Source of the DNA: Acidobacteriota bacterium
GTDB taxonomy: Bacteria > Acidobacteriota > Thermoanaerobaculia > Gp7-AA8
Direction of reading: 5' to 3'
Assembly (NCBI GenBank): GCA_021781455.1
Contig: JAJXWV010000023.1
Location: 1 to 37,132 of the forward strand
Length of the DNA stretch: 37,132 bases
Positions 8,508-16,631 of the stretch are shown piece by piece. The position numbers and the translations under genes were made by a program. The number at the start of each line of letters is the position of its first letter. Within the stretch, counting starts at the first letter, position 1. The notes under the pieces are model-generated. The model did no database searches. It worked only from the letters and a program-made list of their open reading frames with translations, and was not told where the DNA came from.

Positions 8508-9118
8508 AAGCTTGGTCGGTGCGGTCAGCCATCCAATGGGGTTGGCTTACAACCACGAGACCTGATTGGAGCCCGCACCGGCCAGGACGAGCCGACGTAT
8601 GATTCTGCGGCGAGCGCGTGAGCCACACGGGGTTGGACGCCGGCCACCGGCCGGCGAGCCACAGAGTTCTGTGCTCCTTCCAATTGGACACGCGCTCGCT
8701 CGACCGAAGCGTTTCTGGGACGCCGTGCGCGTCAGGGGCCTGGGCCGATCTCGATCGACCCTTCCGCCTTGGTCCTGATGGGTGACTGGTGCGGATCATC
8801 GATCCGACACCGCTCGATCGAAACGCCGGGACTGCCGTTTCACCGTCGCTCGTTGGACCAACGACCCATTCTTTGACAGCCGCTAATCGCGGCAGGGGAT
8901 TCGCCCGCCCATCTTGACAACGCCTGCTAATGGGCGACCCTCTCCTTCCCCTGTTGGGTCCTCTGGTGCGATTGCACTCCACCGCGGTCGGCTTCGTTGT
9001 CACTGACATCGAGACGAGTTTAGTGGTAACTAATTATCTCTCGGCAGGTCTGCATGGTCGTTGCGCGATGCGTCGGCAACGTTGCTGTGTCTCCTGAGTA
9101 ACTGACGAGGAGTCGCCG
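8508..9118. other. Non-coding stretch containing the right repeat arm
   Basis: Apart from the inverted-repeat arm at 8878-8952 I see no gene. The last bases form the leader of the next gene, with a GACGAGGAG ribosome binding site at about 9104-9112 ahead of the ATG at 9119. Confidence 0.5.
8878..8952 (-). repeat. Right inverted-repeat arm
   Basis: This is the reverse complement of the arm at 7342-7423: AGCCGCTAATCGCGGCAGG, GATTCGCCCGCCCATCTTGA, then CCTGCTAATGGGCGACCC and TCTCCTTCC. Differences are single-base (for example ATT for TTT in the hairpin loop, one extra G). Together the arms bound about 1.6 kb. Confidence 0.85.
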
Positions 9119-11530
9119 ATGGATCTCGCTTCAGTCCTTTGTCCGAAGTGCTGCGCCAAGATCCCAGCTACAAAACTCTTGACTGAGCAGATTCACGGGC
9201 GGCTAAAGGCGGCGTACCAAGAGCAACTAGCGGCGCCTCAATGCGGTCGAACCCCCAACGACGTTCGGAGGTCGAAATGCCGGGCTCATGTTTTTCGACG
9301 AGGAGGTGACGGAGTTCGGTCATACGCAGGCCGACTGCTTCGGCCCGTCGCGCGGACGGTAGAGATTTGCGGGGTCTTAGTAATTGCGGCTATCGGCTTT
9401 GCAAGCTCGCAGGCATGGGCCGGAAACCTCGTCGTTAACGGTACATTCGACCATGACTTGAGCGGCTGGACTCTGTATACCGGCGGCGCTCGATGGGACG
9501 CTGCTGACGCCCACGGGAAGAGCAGCAGTGGTTCCATGCAGATCGGTGGGCCTGGACTAACCTTCGCGTCACAATGCATACAAGCAGCGCCTACGAGCAC
9601 GTATTACTTCAGCGCTTCTGGCAGGGGAAACAACCTTCAGATATACGCAAAGCCGTCGCCGTATCCGTGCGATATCTCGGACGGTAGTGTCGCGGGTGGC
9701 TATCCCATCAGTTTTGCTGACACGCTGTGGGCTGGCAGCGGAACAATGAACATTTCCCCACAGCCGCTTGCTGCATGGTTGGTCGTGATCGAGACTTTCG
9801 GCGGCGGTAGTGGTAGCGCGGATGACATTTACTTCGGTACAGAACCTCCGCCCGTTGAGAATTTCAGGCTCCTTGTTTCGAGGACGGGGACCGGCACTGG
9901 AACGGTGACCAGCGCAGGAGGGACGATCTCTTGCGGTACCACGTGTAGCGGCATATATCCCTTTGGCACGCTCGGAACTCTCACGGCGAAAGCCTCATTG
10001 GGCTCTGTTTTCAGCGGCTGGGCGGGAGACTGCTCTGGGGTATCGCCGGACTGCCACTTGACCATGACTCAAGACCGCAGCGTGTCCGCGAGGTTCGATA
10101 CTGCATCCTGCACGCTCTCCTGTACCGCAACCGCGCCAATCACGGGAACGACGCGCACACCGATCACGTTCAGCGCAAATGCATCAGGCTGCAATGACAC
10201 AACCTACTCTTGGGACTTCGGCGATCACACAACGTCACCAGCGCAAAACCCAACGCATACGTACAACACTTCGGGCACCTACATCTGGACCCTCACGGCC
10301 ACTGCGAACGGTCAAACGTGCACAAAATCATCTCCGATCAGCATCACATCTGTGACACCACCAGTCAGCACTACAACACCCACCATCTTCATCGGCGGCT
10401 ATTGCAGCGATGCATCAACATGGACGGCGATGATCAAGAACCTCCAAGCAACCGGCAGGTACGGCCCACGTGTCGACGTCGCGCCCGGCAACCCAGTTCA
10501 GGAATGTAGCACCACAGGCAGCCTTCGGCGCAGCAGCATCTACGTCATGAGCTTCTCACCACCGTCAGACTGTTTCGACACGATGACGGCGAAGGACATC
10601 GCTATCGAAGCACTCGCTGGACAGCTCGCCGAGATCATCCCAGCTGTACTCGCCGCGAACAACGCGAAGCAAGTCGACCTCGTCGCGCACAGCATGGGCG
10701 GCCTCGTCGCGCGTGCACTCGTCGAAGGGCTCGCGAGCGGCAACAGTACTACCGGAGCGGACGCCGTCCGGCGAATCATCACCATCGACACACCACACGG
10801 GGGCGCGGCGATGGCGTCATGGCTGAAATACAGCGGTGTCTGCGTGACCTCAAGCAACGTCCAACGCTCCGAAATGGACCCGAACAACACGGACTATGAC
10901 TTCCTCAAGCGGCTGAACAACCTACCCATTCCGCCCAACACGCAGCTCACGGCCATAGCATCGACAGCGATTTGCGGCGTGGCGTCGTCGCCGTGCATAC
11001 CACCAGGTGCGCCATCCCCCTTTGGCGACGGTGTTGTGACCTACGCATCGCAGAACATCACCAGCCAAGACCTCTACCGGTGCCAAGACAACATCAGACT
11101 GATCTGGAACCCGGTCTTTCTCGACCACAGCGCCGTCCACGATGCCCCAGAGGTCGCCACGAGGGTCGATCAACTGCTAAGGGCACAAACAAGCACGGTC
11201 ACGTGCCGGAACACCGCCGTAGGCACAGCTCTCACCGTCGCATCACCGGCAACGAGCGGCGCGAACCTCGTCGGGTTTACAGCGACATTTACACCAGCTC
11301 TCAACAAAGCAGCAGATCTCGCGACCTGCTCTGCAACCGTCACCATCGTGAGCGCAACCGGCAACGTGCTGGCCACTGCAACTGTTCCCGCTACCGATAC
11401 GCAGACCGTGACACTCGGTGTCATACCAGGCGGGAACTGGCACGCAGAAATCCAGCCATCTTGCGCAACAACGATCACCGCGAACATCGACGTTTGGCCC
11501 ATCGCACGGCAGCGCGCTGTAGCACACTAA
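9119..11530 (+). CDS. Large secreted multidomain lipase/esterase-like protein
   Basis: 803-residue frame. A hydrophobic segment (~84-101, GVLVIAAIGFASSQAWA) looks like a signal peptide. After it come a jelly-roll-like domain beginning NLVVNGTFDHDLSGWTL (~103-245), and an InlB/bacterial-repeat domain with GTGTVTSAGGTISCG and FSGWAGDCSG (~255-333). A PKD domain follows with YSWDFGDHTT at Trp365 (~336-418), then an alpha/beta hydrolase related to PGAP1/lipase folds: VAHSMGGLVARALVEG with nucleophile Ser525, IDTPHGG (~558), a probable catalytic His in DHSAVH (~671). A ~100-residue C-terminal beta-domain closes it. Likely hydrolyses lipids or esters outside the cell. Oddity: about 80 residues precede the signal, starting with a zinc-ribbon-like LCPKCCAKIP; no ATG lies between, so the true start is uncertain. 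Its lower GC than the neighbours suggests transfer. Confidence 0.75.
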   Translation: MDLASVLCPKCCAKIPATKLLTEQIHGRLKAAYQEQLAAPQCGRTPNDVRRSKCRAHVFRRGGDGVRSYAGRLLRPVARTVEICGVLVIAAIGFASSQAWAGNLVVNGTFDHDLSGWTLYTGGARWDAADAHGKSSSGSMQIGGPGLTFASQCIQAAPTSTYYFSASGRGNNLQIYAKPSPYPCDISDGSVAGGYPISFADTLWAGSGTMNISPQPLAAWLVVIETFGGGSGSADDIYFGTEPPPVENFRLLVSRTGTGTGTVTSAGGTISCGTTCSGIYPFGTLGTLTAKASLGSVFSGWAGDCSGVSPDCHLTMTQDRSVSARFDTASCTLSCTATAPITGTTRTPITFSANASGCNDTTYSWDFGDHTTSPAQNPTHTYNTSGTYIWTLTATANGQTCTKSSPISITSVTPPVSTTTPTIFIGGYCSDASTWTAMIKNLQATGRYGPRVDVAPGNPVQECSTTGSLRRSSIYVMSFSPPSDCFDTMTAKDIAIEALAGQLAEIIPAVLAANNAKQVDLVAHSMGGLVARALVEGLASGNSTTGADAVRRIITIDTPHGGAAMASWLKYSGVCVTSSNVQRSEMDPNNTDYDFLKRLNNLPIPPNTQLTAIASTAICGVASSPCIPPGAPSPFGDGVVTYASQNITSQDLYRCQDNIRLIWNPVFLDHSAVHDAPEVATRVDQLLRAQTSTVTCRNTAVGTALTVASPATSGANLVGFTATFTPALNKAADLATCSATVTIVSATGNVLATATVPATDTQTVTLGVIPGGNWHAEIQPSCATTITANIDVWPIARQRAVAH

Positions 11531-11826
11531 TCGCTCGCGAAAACATCAAACACGGCACACCAAGTAAGATCCGCCCGAGTGAGCCGAAGGCCTTCGTAGC
11601 CTCGGCAAACGAGGCCAAGAATCGGGACGTAATAGGGTCAAAGCTTCTGTCGTTGGGATGGATTGACGGCGGATTTACGTGACGAAGGGGTGGGAAGCGG
11701 AACCGGGCACTCGGGAGTGAGAATCCGCGCGAGATCGGGGTGAGCAAACGGCCTCGATCGAGCGAGGGCGTGTCAAGACCGAGTTGCAGAGGGCCTGGTC
11801 AGGCACACCTCCGGCGCAAGGTTGGC
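11531..11826. other. Intergenic region 3' of the RAYT gene
   Basis: No gene. It contains a short hairpin GCCTCG-GCAAA-CGAGGC near 11599-11615, which may help terminate the lipase transcript, and a REP-like copy at 11635-11657 described separately. Confidence 0.5.
11635..11657 (-). repeat. Inverted copy of the RAYT-associated repeat
   Basis: GGGTCAAAGCTTCTG followed by TCGTTGGG is the reverse complement of the CAGAAGCTTTGACCC...CCCAACGA unit that recurs three times at 12984-13104. It lies 3' of the transposase gene, while the direct copies lie 5', so the gene is bracketed by inverted copies. Confidence 0.75.
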
Positions 11827-12837
11827 CTAACGCAGCACGGCCGGAGAGACGGTGAGGGTGGTGATCGGCGGAGGCGGGAGAGCCCGGAGCCGCTCGCAGC
11901 AGCGATCGATCTTCTTCTGCAGCCACTCGTCGTGATCGAGCTCGCGATCGCAGATCGAAATCAGATCGGAGGCGCGTCCCGAGCTGTCGAGACGCAGCCC
12001 CGCAGCGATGGCGCGCCGCGACAGGATTCCTTCGTAGCAGCCTAACCACGCGGCCGCACGCCGGGCCGGATTCGCGCCGCGCTTCTGCACCTGCGCCACG
12101 CTCGTCCCGAAGGTCTCGGCCACGACCTTCACGATCGTGGGCATCAGCGGCCTGCCGACGTAGCGCTGGGCGCGCGGATGATCATCAGGCCGGGGCTTCG
12201 ACTCGACGAGCGCCCGCATCTGCTGGATCCAGCGCTCGCCGCCGAGGAAGATCTGCCCGACGATGCGCGGTCGGATGTCGTGATCGTTCCCGATGCCTTC
12301 GGCGATGAACGTGCGATAGAGGTTCTGTGCGACGGCTGGATCGGGAGCAAGCCGGACGAGCAGCTCTTTGCTAGCCAGCCACTTCGGCACCTCTTCGTGT
12401 CCGGCATGGGCGCGATAACTGCCCCAGCGGTAGTCCTCCGGCCGCTCCACGATGCCGGCGTCGACGGCGTTGAGAGCGATGTAGCGGCAGACGTTGAGCA
12501 GCTCGGTTTCCTTCTCGACGGCTTCGCCCCCGAACCGGCCCTGGAACAGATGCCCCGAACGCCCGTGCCGGCGATTGAACCACTGGGCGTACTTGCCGTT
12601 GAGCCACTGCATGCCGCGAGAGAGCGTCGGCTCGGGCGTGTCGAGGGCGAAGTGGTAGTGGTTCGTCATGAGCTCGTACGCGTACACGATCCACTTGTAG
12701 CGCTCGGTGGCGTCGCCGAGAAGCTCGAGGAAGCGGAGCCGGTCGGTGTCGTCGAGGAAGATGGGCTGGTGGTTGTTGCCACGACTGAACACGTGCCAGG
12801 TGGCGCCGGCGAAGTCGAGTCGAAGAGCGCGTGCCAT
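11827..12837 (-). CDS. REP-associated tyrosine transposase (RAYT, Y1 HUH family)
   Basis: Predicted 336-residue single-strand DNA transposase of the Y1/IS200-related family (Transposase_17). Typical features in order: MARALRLDFAGATWHVFSRG at the N-terminus, the HUH metal site in YELMTNHYHFALDTPEP, RHGRSGHLFQGRF, and the catalytic-tyrosine helix LNVCRYIALNAVDAG (~residues 122-136) followed by PEDYRWGSYRAH. The C-terminal third (~200-336) is a helical extension with a helix-turn-helix-like ETFGTSVAQVQKRG, as in the longer RAYTs. Such proteins mobilise or maintain short palindromic REP elements rather than their own ends. Candidate substrates sit on both sides of the gene (11635-11657, 12842-12890 and 12984-13104). 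It appears intact. Confidence 0.92.
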   Translation of the reverse strand: MARALRLDFAGATWHVFSRGNNHQPIFLDDTDRLRFLELLGDATERYKWIVYAYELMTNHYHFALDTPEPTLSRGMQWLNGKYAQWFNRRHGRSGHLFQGRFGGEAVEKETELLNVCRYIALNAVDAGIVERPEDYRWGSYRAHAGHEEVPKWLASKELLVRLAPDPAVAQNLYRTFIAEGIGNDHDIRPRIVGQIFLGGERWIQQMRALVESKPRPDDHPRAQRYVGRPLMPTIVKVVAETFGTSVAQVQKRGANPARRAAAWLGCYEGILSRRAIAAGLRLDSSGRASDLISICDRELDHDEWLQKKIDRCCERLRALPPPPITTLTVSPAVLR

Positions 12838-12841
12838 CGAT

Positions 12842-12890
12842 CCGAGGCTACCTCGGTCGATGCGGATTACCGAGGAAGTGCCTCGAAGGT
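12842..12890. repeat. Short palindromes immediately 5' of the RAYT gene
   Basis: CCGAGG-CTA-CCTCGG forms a perfect 6-bp stem at 12842-12856, followed within 20 bases by CGAGG-AAGTG-CCTCG. They are close to the transposase start, as REP hairpins often are. They might also be an operator for the transposase gene. Confidence 0.55.
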
Positions 12891-12983
12891 GCGCCGCTCG
12901 GTTTCAGAACCTCCTCGGAAGGGAAACTATCGGCCAGTATGCTCTACGATGCGTAGAGCCCGAGTGAGTGAACCCGGCGACCG

Positions 12984-13104
12984 AAGCTTTGACCCCAACG
13001 ACCCCACTCTCCCAACGACCTCGCAGAAGCTTTGACCCCAACGACCCCAACTCCCAACGACCTCGCAGAAGCTTTGACCCCAACGACCTCCCACCAACGA
13101 CCTC
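12984..13104 (+). repeat. Three direct repeats (period 42-43 bp) of a REP-like unit
   Basis: The core AAGCTTTGACCCCAACGACC begins at 12984, 13027 and 13069. Between cores lie further CCCAACGACC half-copies and CTCGCAG. The spacing is 43 then 42 bases. An inverted single copy lies beyond the other end of the transposase gene at 11635. No other gene lies between 12838 and 13140. Confidence 0.85.
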
Positions 13105-13140
13105 CCACTTGCGCCGGCCGGCGCGCAGTCGAGGGGGGAA

Positions 13141-13548
13141 TCACCGCTTCGCCGCGTCGCGATCCCCAAGCGACAGCACATAGGCGACGAGATCCCATGA
13201 CTCTGCCTCGTCGAGGCTCTTCCACGCCGGCATCGGGGTGTCACGCACGCCTTCCCGGATGGCGAAGTAGACGTGGCGAGGCGAGGTCTCGGAGCGCCAG
13301 GAGGGGTCTGTAAAGTCCCGCGGACGCGTTGACAAGGCCTCGCTGCGGATGCCGTGACCGTCGCCGAGAACGCCGTGACAGAGGCTGCAGTGCTGGCGGA
13401 ACAGTGCCGCTCCGCGGGCGCGAGCTTCTTTCGAGGTCATGAGCCCTGGCGGGACCGCGACGTCGCGATAGGCCGGCGGAAGATCGCGATCGACGGAAGG
13501 GCCGCAAGACAGCACGATCGCCAAAAGCACGGCGCCTCCGGCTCGCAT
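13141..13548 (-). CDS. Monohaem cytochrome c lipoprotein at the end of the hydrogenase operon
   Basis: Predicted 135-residue lipoprotein. MRAGGAVLLAIVLSC gives a lipobox with Cys15. The c-type haem site CSLCH has Cys54, Cys57 and His58, and TPMPAW near residue 103 can supply the axial Met. The fold is class I cytochrome c (SHxxCxxCHG, then a C-terminal helix with WDLVAYVLSL). It is the last gene of the minus-strand hydrogenase cluster and may carry electrons from the hydrogenase/cytochrome b to a periplasmic acceptor, or serve a separate oxidase. The frame stays open upstream; ATG at 13605 (MLSHFAAG) is an alternative start that adds 19 residues. The shorter start is chosen because it gives a standard lipoprotein signal. 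Confidence 0.8.
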   Translation of the reverse strand: MRAGGAVLLAIVLSCGPSVDRDLPPAYRDVAVPPGLMTSKEARARGAALFRQHCSLCHGVLGDGHGIRSEALSTRPRDFTDPSWRSETSPRHVYFAIREGVRDTPMPAWKSLDEAESWDLVAYVLSLGDRDAAKR

Positions 13549-13672
13549 ACTCGCGGCAGGCGTCGCGAATCGAACAAGCGCGCCTGCTGCGAAGTGGCTC
13601 AACATGGCAGTCCGTTCGATTCGGCGGTGGCCCTGGGCCGCTGCAAGCCCACCTCCGCTCAGCGGCTCTGGG

Positions 13673-14197
13673 TCAGGACAGCGCAAGTTCGGCGCCAGCA
13701 CGTGCCGTCCGTCGGCGAGTCAAGTCGAACCCGAGCATTCGTACGTGATCGACGATTGCAGCAACCAGCCGGGGAAGCGCCTGGCTGACCGGTGGAGAGA
13801 GCTCCCAGCCTAGATCAATCGTGGCCGGTACGATCCCGAACAGCGTGAGCGCCGCAGGCAACGTGCCGCGCATCCTTGCAGCATCCAGGAGGTCGGCGAC
13901 TCCCACCTGGTGCACGGACAGGCGCAGGCGAACGGCGGGCAGTACATCGTCACCCTGGAGGAAGACGAGTGCTCCGGGCGGCGCGTCCATCCGGATCGCA
14001 TCGACGATCAGAACCCGATCCGAGTCTTCGATGATCGGCAACAAAGACAGTCCAAGCGTCCCGCCGTCGAGCATCGCCACCCCGTCGGGAGCAGAGTAGT
14101 CCCGCGACAGTCTCTCGACCGCCGCGGGGCCGACACCGTCGTCCATGCAGAGGACGTTACCGACTCCCAGAATTGCCAGCCTGTTGCGACAGGGCAT
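13673..14197 (-). CDS. hyaD: [NiFe]-hydrogenase maturation endopeptidase (HyaD/HybD family)
   Basis: Predicted 174-residue nickel-dependent protease that removes the C-terminal tail of the hydrogenase large subunit after Ni insertion. The family signature GVGNVLCMDDGVGP is near residues 11-24; the second acidic Ni ligand is in IVDAIRMDAPPG and the His ligand in SVHQVGVADLL. It overlaps the 3' end of the cytochrome b gene by 41 bases, indicating translational coupling. Its substrate is very likely the large subunit encoded three genes upstream, whose tail after DPCLACGVH is 15 residues. The frame is clean and of normal family length, with a C-terminal Arg/Ala-rich end. Confidence 0.92.
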   Translation of the reverse strand: MPCRNRLAILGVGNVLCMDDGVGPAAVERLSRDYSAPDGVAMLDGGTLGLSLLPIIEDSDRVLIVDAIRMDAPPGALVFLQGDDVLPAVRLRLSVHQVGVADLLDAARMRGTLPAALTLFGIVPATIDLGWELSPPVSQALPRLVAAIVDHVRMLGFDLTRRRTARAGAELALS

Positions 14198-14933
14198 GCA
14201 TTTCCCTCCGCTCCTTGAACAAGTAGCCCGAATACACCAGATCCTCCGGCGGGACGAACTTGTATCCGGAGAACATCGACTCCACCGTGCCGTTGGCCTC
14301 GACGGTCGACATCAGAACGGATGAATAGACGTGGTGGCCCACAAAGCCGAGGAGCAGCCACATGACCACGTGATGGCTCCACTTGGCGGTCTGCAGGCCG
14401 CCGAACAAGGAAGCCAGAAAGCCGAGGTGATGGAACGGCGAATGGATGTTGGCCATCGCCGAGTAGAGCGCGAAGCCGGACAGCATCTGCAGGATGTAAA
14501 GGACGAAGATGGCGGTGTAGGCGAGTCCCGCGAGCGGATTGTGCCCGACGAAGCCGGGAGGCTTCCGCAGGGCGAACAGATAAAAGCGAAGGGTGGGACC
14601 GAGTCCGGCCCAGCGCTTGCGCCGCATCGGAATGAACTTGTCCCAGTGCGAGTAGCGATTGCCCATGAACATCCACGCGATGCGCGCCACGACCGAGATG
14701 CCGAACACCGTCGCGGCGTAGAGGTGGATCGTGCGGACCCAGCCCATCGAGTAGGTGTCGCGGAACGAGGCTGGCAGGATCGCGATCGGATGGGCGATGT
14801 AGAGCCCCGTCGCGGCGAGGACGAACAGCGAAAGAGCGACGCCCCAATGCGCGAGACGAACCGGCAGTTCCCACACGTAGACACGCGTGAGCTCGCATTT
14901 GGGCATCGTGCCGGGAACGCCCAGGACGCTCAT
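14157..14933 (-). CDS. hyaC: Hydrogenase cytochrome b subunit (HyaC-like)
   Basis: Predicted 258-residue inner-membrane dihaem cytochrome b that anchors the hydrogenase dimer and passes electrons to quinone. Four or five membrane helices are visible, with His residues suited to haem ligation in RLAHWGVALSLFV, RTIHLYAATVFG and KWSHHVVMWLLLGFVGHHVY. The N-terminal VYVWELPVRLAHW is typical of the Ni/Fe-hydrogenase b-type subunit family. The ATG at 14933 overlaps the large-subunit stop (ATGA), and the 3' end overlaps the protease gene. A longer open frame to 15257 lies inside the large-subunit gene and is a shadow. Confidence 0.93.
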   Translation of the reverse strand: MSVLGVPGTMPKCELTRVYVWELPVRLAHWGVALSLFVLAATGLYIAHPIAILPASFRDTYSMGWVRTIHLYAATVFGISVVARIAWMFMGNRYSHWDKFIPMRRKRWAGLGPTLRFYLFALRKPPGFVGHNPLAGLAYTAIFVLYILQMLSGFALYSAMANIHSPFHHLGFLASLFGGLQTAKWSHHVVMWLLLGFVGHHVYSSVLMSTVEANGTVESMFSGYKFVPPEDLVYSGYLFKERREMHALSQQAGNSGSR

Positions 14934-16630
14934 TGCACCCTCACTTTCACGATCTCGTTCCCTCGCGGGTCGAGGACGTGGACGCCGCACGCGAGACAGG
15001 GGTCGAACGAGTGGACCGTGCGGAGGATCTCGATCGGCTTCTCCGGGTCGGCCACGGGGTTTCCGACGAGCGCGGCCTCGTAAGGTCCGGGCGCACCCGA
15101 GGCGTCGCGCGGCCCGGCATTCCATGTCGAGGGAACGACGCACTGGTAGTTCGCGATCGCGCCGTCTTTGATGTGTACCCAGTGACCGAGTGCGCCGCGC
15201 GGAGCTTCGTGGAACCCGGCCCCCGTGCATTCCGCCGGCCAGCTCGACGGTTCCCACTTCGAGTTGTCGTGAATGCGCAGCTCCCGCCGCCCCATGTTCG
15301 TGGCCAGCTCATCGAGCCAGTCGCTCATCTTCTCGGCGAGGACCTGCGTTTCGATGCCGCGCGCCGCAACACGACCGAGGGTCGAGAACAACGCTTCCGG
15401 TCCCACGCCGAGCTTGGCGAGGACGGCGTTCACGAGCTCCTTCACCTTTTCGTGGCCCGATCCGTAAGCGACGAGCATGCGAGAGAGCGGACCGACCTCC
15501 ATCGGCAGACCGTCGTAACGAGGCGACTTGAGCCAGCTGTATTTCGCGGTGGTGTCGAGCTTGTCGTAGGGAGGCTTCGGCCCGGTGTACTTCGGGTGCG
15601 TCTCACCGACGGAAGGGTGGAGCCCCTTGTCGTTTCCGCCGTCGTACTCGTACCAGGAGTGCGTGACGAACTCGGTGATCTTCGCCGGGTCGAACTTCTC
15701 GATCTTGCCGATGTTCCGCGCGCGGATGACCCCGGACGGAAGGAAGAGCTGGTCGGAATCCTGAGCGGGATACTCGCCGTACGCGAGGTAGTTGCCGACG
15801 CCGCCGCCATAACCGGCCCATTCCTTGTAGAACGACGCCACAGCCAGGAGGTCCGGAATGTAGACGCGCTTGACGAAGTCGCGCGCCTTGTCCATCAGCG
15901 TCCGGATCTCGGCGATCGTGCCGGCGTTGAGCGAGGCCTGGCGGTCAGGGTCGATCGGCGTCGCCATGCCGCCCACGAGAAAGCTCTGCAAATGGGGGTT
16001 CTTGCCGCCGAGAATCGCGTGAATCCGGATGATCTCGCGCTGCCAGTCCAGGGCCTCGAGGTAGTGCGCCACGGCGAGCAGGTTGGCCTCGGGTGGCAGC
16101 TTGTACGCGGGGTGACCCCAGTACGCATTCGCGAATGGCCCGAGCTGGCCCTGGTCGACAAAGGCCTTCAAACGGTTCTTCACGCCGCTGAAGTACTTCG
16201 CGCTCGACAACGGCCAGTCGGAAATCGATTCAGCCAGCGCCGAGGTCTTGGCCGGGTCGGCCGACAGCGCAGAGACGATGTCGACCCAGTCCAGAGCGTG
16301 CAGGTGGTAGAAGTGAATCACGTGATCCTGCACGCACTGCGAGGCGATGATCAGGTTGCGGAGCAGCTTCGCGTTGGGCGGAGGAACGGCTCCGATCGCG
16401 TTCTCGACCGCGCGGATCGAGGCGATCGCGTGCACCGTCGTGCAGACACCGCAGATGCGCTGCGTGAAAGCCCACGCGTCGCGCGGATCGCGCCCTTTGA
16501 GAATCAGCTCGACACCGCGGAACATCGTCGATGAGGACCAGGCGTTCTTCACCATGCCGCCATCGACTTCGGCTTCGATTCTGAGATGACCTTCGATTCG
16601 GGTGACGGGATCGACGACGATGTTTGTCAT
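14930..16630 (-). CDS. hyaB: Group 1 [NiFe]-hydrogenase large subunit
   Basis: Predicted 566-residue catalytic subunit carrying the Ni-Fe(CN)2CO centre. The N-terminal VDPVTRIEGHLRIEAEV is the family signature. The L1 motif RICGVCTTVHA (~residues 58-68) and L2 motif DPCLACGVH near the C-terminus supply the four cysteine ligands. After the L2 His, 15 residues (VLDPRGNEIVKVRVQ) should be removed by the maturation protease. The enzyme oxidises H2 at the periplasmic face, exported as a complex with the Tat-tagged small subunit. Only one base separates its start from the small-subunit stop. Accessory hyp genes for cofactor assembly are not in this window. I cannot assign the HydDB subgroup by eye. 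Confidence 0.97.
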   Translation of the reverse strand: MTNIVVDPVTRIEGHLRIEAEVDGGMVKNAWSSSTMFRGVELILKGRDPRDAWAFTQRICGVCTTVHAIASIRAVENAIGAVPPPNAKLLRNLIIASQCVQDHVIHFYHLHALDWVDIVSALSADPAKTSALAESISDWPLSSAKYFSGVKNRLKAFVDQGQLGPFANAYWGHPAYKLPPEANLLAVAHYLEALDWQREIIRIHAILGGKNPHLQSFLVGGMATPIDPDRQASLNAGTIAEIRTLMDKARDFVKRVYIPDLLAVASFYKEWAGYGGGVGNYLAYGEYPAQDSDQLFLPSGVIRARNIGKIEKFDPAKITEFVTHSWYEYDGGNDKGLHPSVGETHPKYTGPKPPYDKLDTTAKYSWLKSPRYDGLPMEVGPLSRMLVAYGSGHEKVKELVNAVLAKLGVGPEALFSTLGRVAARGIETQVLAEKMSDWLDELATNMGRRELRIHDNSKWEPSSWPAECTGAGFHEAPRGALGHWVHIKDGAIANYQCVVPSTWNAGPRDASGAPGPYEAALVGNPVADPEKPIEILRTVHSFDPCLACGVHVLDPRGNEIVKVRVQ

Positions 16631-16631
16631 C

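Larger units (their letters stand above)
7337..8952. mobile_element. 1.6-kb segment bounded by ~70-bp inverted repeats
   Basis: The two arms enclose an Rhs/YD-repeat fragment joined to an IS110 transposase fragment. No complete transposase lies inside, so it could be a non-autonomous composite, a pair of dispersed repeats that happen to flank debris, or a product of recombination between repeats. The arms carry small internal hairpins, as REP-type units do, and a RAYT transposase lies 3 kb downstream, so mobilisation in trans is possible. I could not identify a target-site duplication next to the arms. Confidence 0.45.

Noticed and set aside
12984-13104. CRISPR array
   Set aside because: Only three units, the period is 42-43 bases but the spacers are themselves repetitive (CCCAACGACC), and no cas gene is near; a REP-like array beside a RAYT explains it better.
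14157-15257. Long start (366 residues) for the cytochrome b gene
   Set aside because: The first ~108 residues lie inside the large-subunit gene and are not protein-like; the ATG at 14933 with ATGA overlap fits an operon.
14933-16534. 533-residue plus-strand frame across the hydrogenase large-subunit gene
   Set aside because: Exactly antisense to a gene with both Ni-ligand motifs; no domain of its own.
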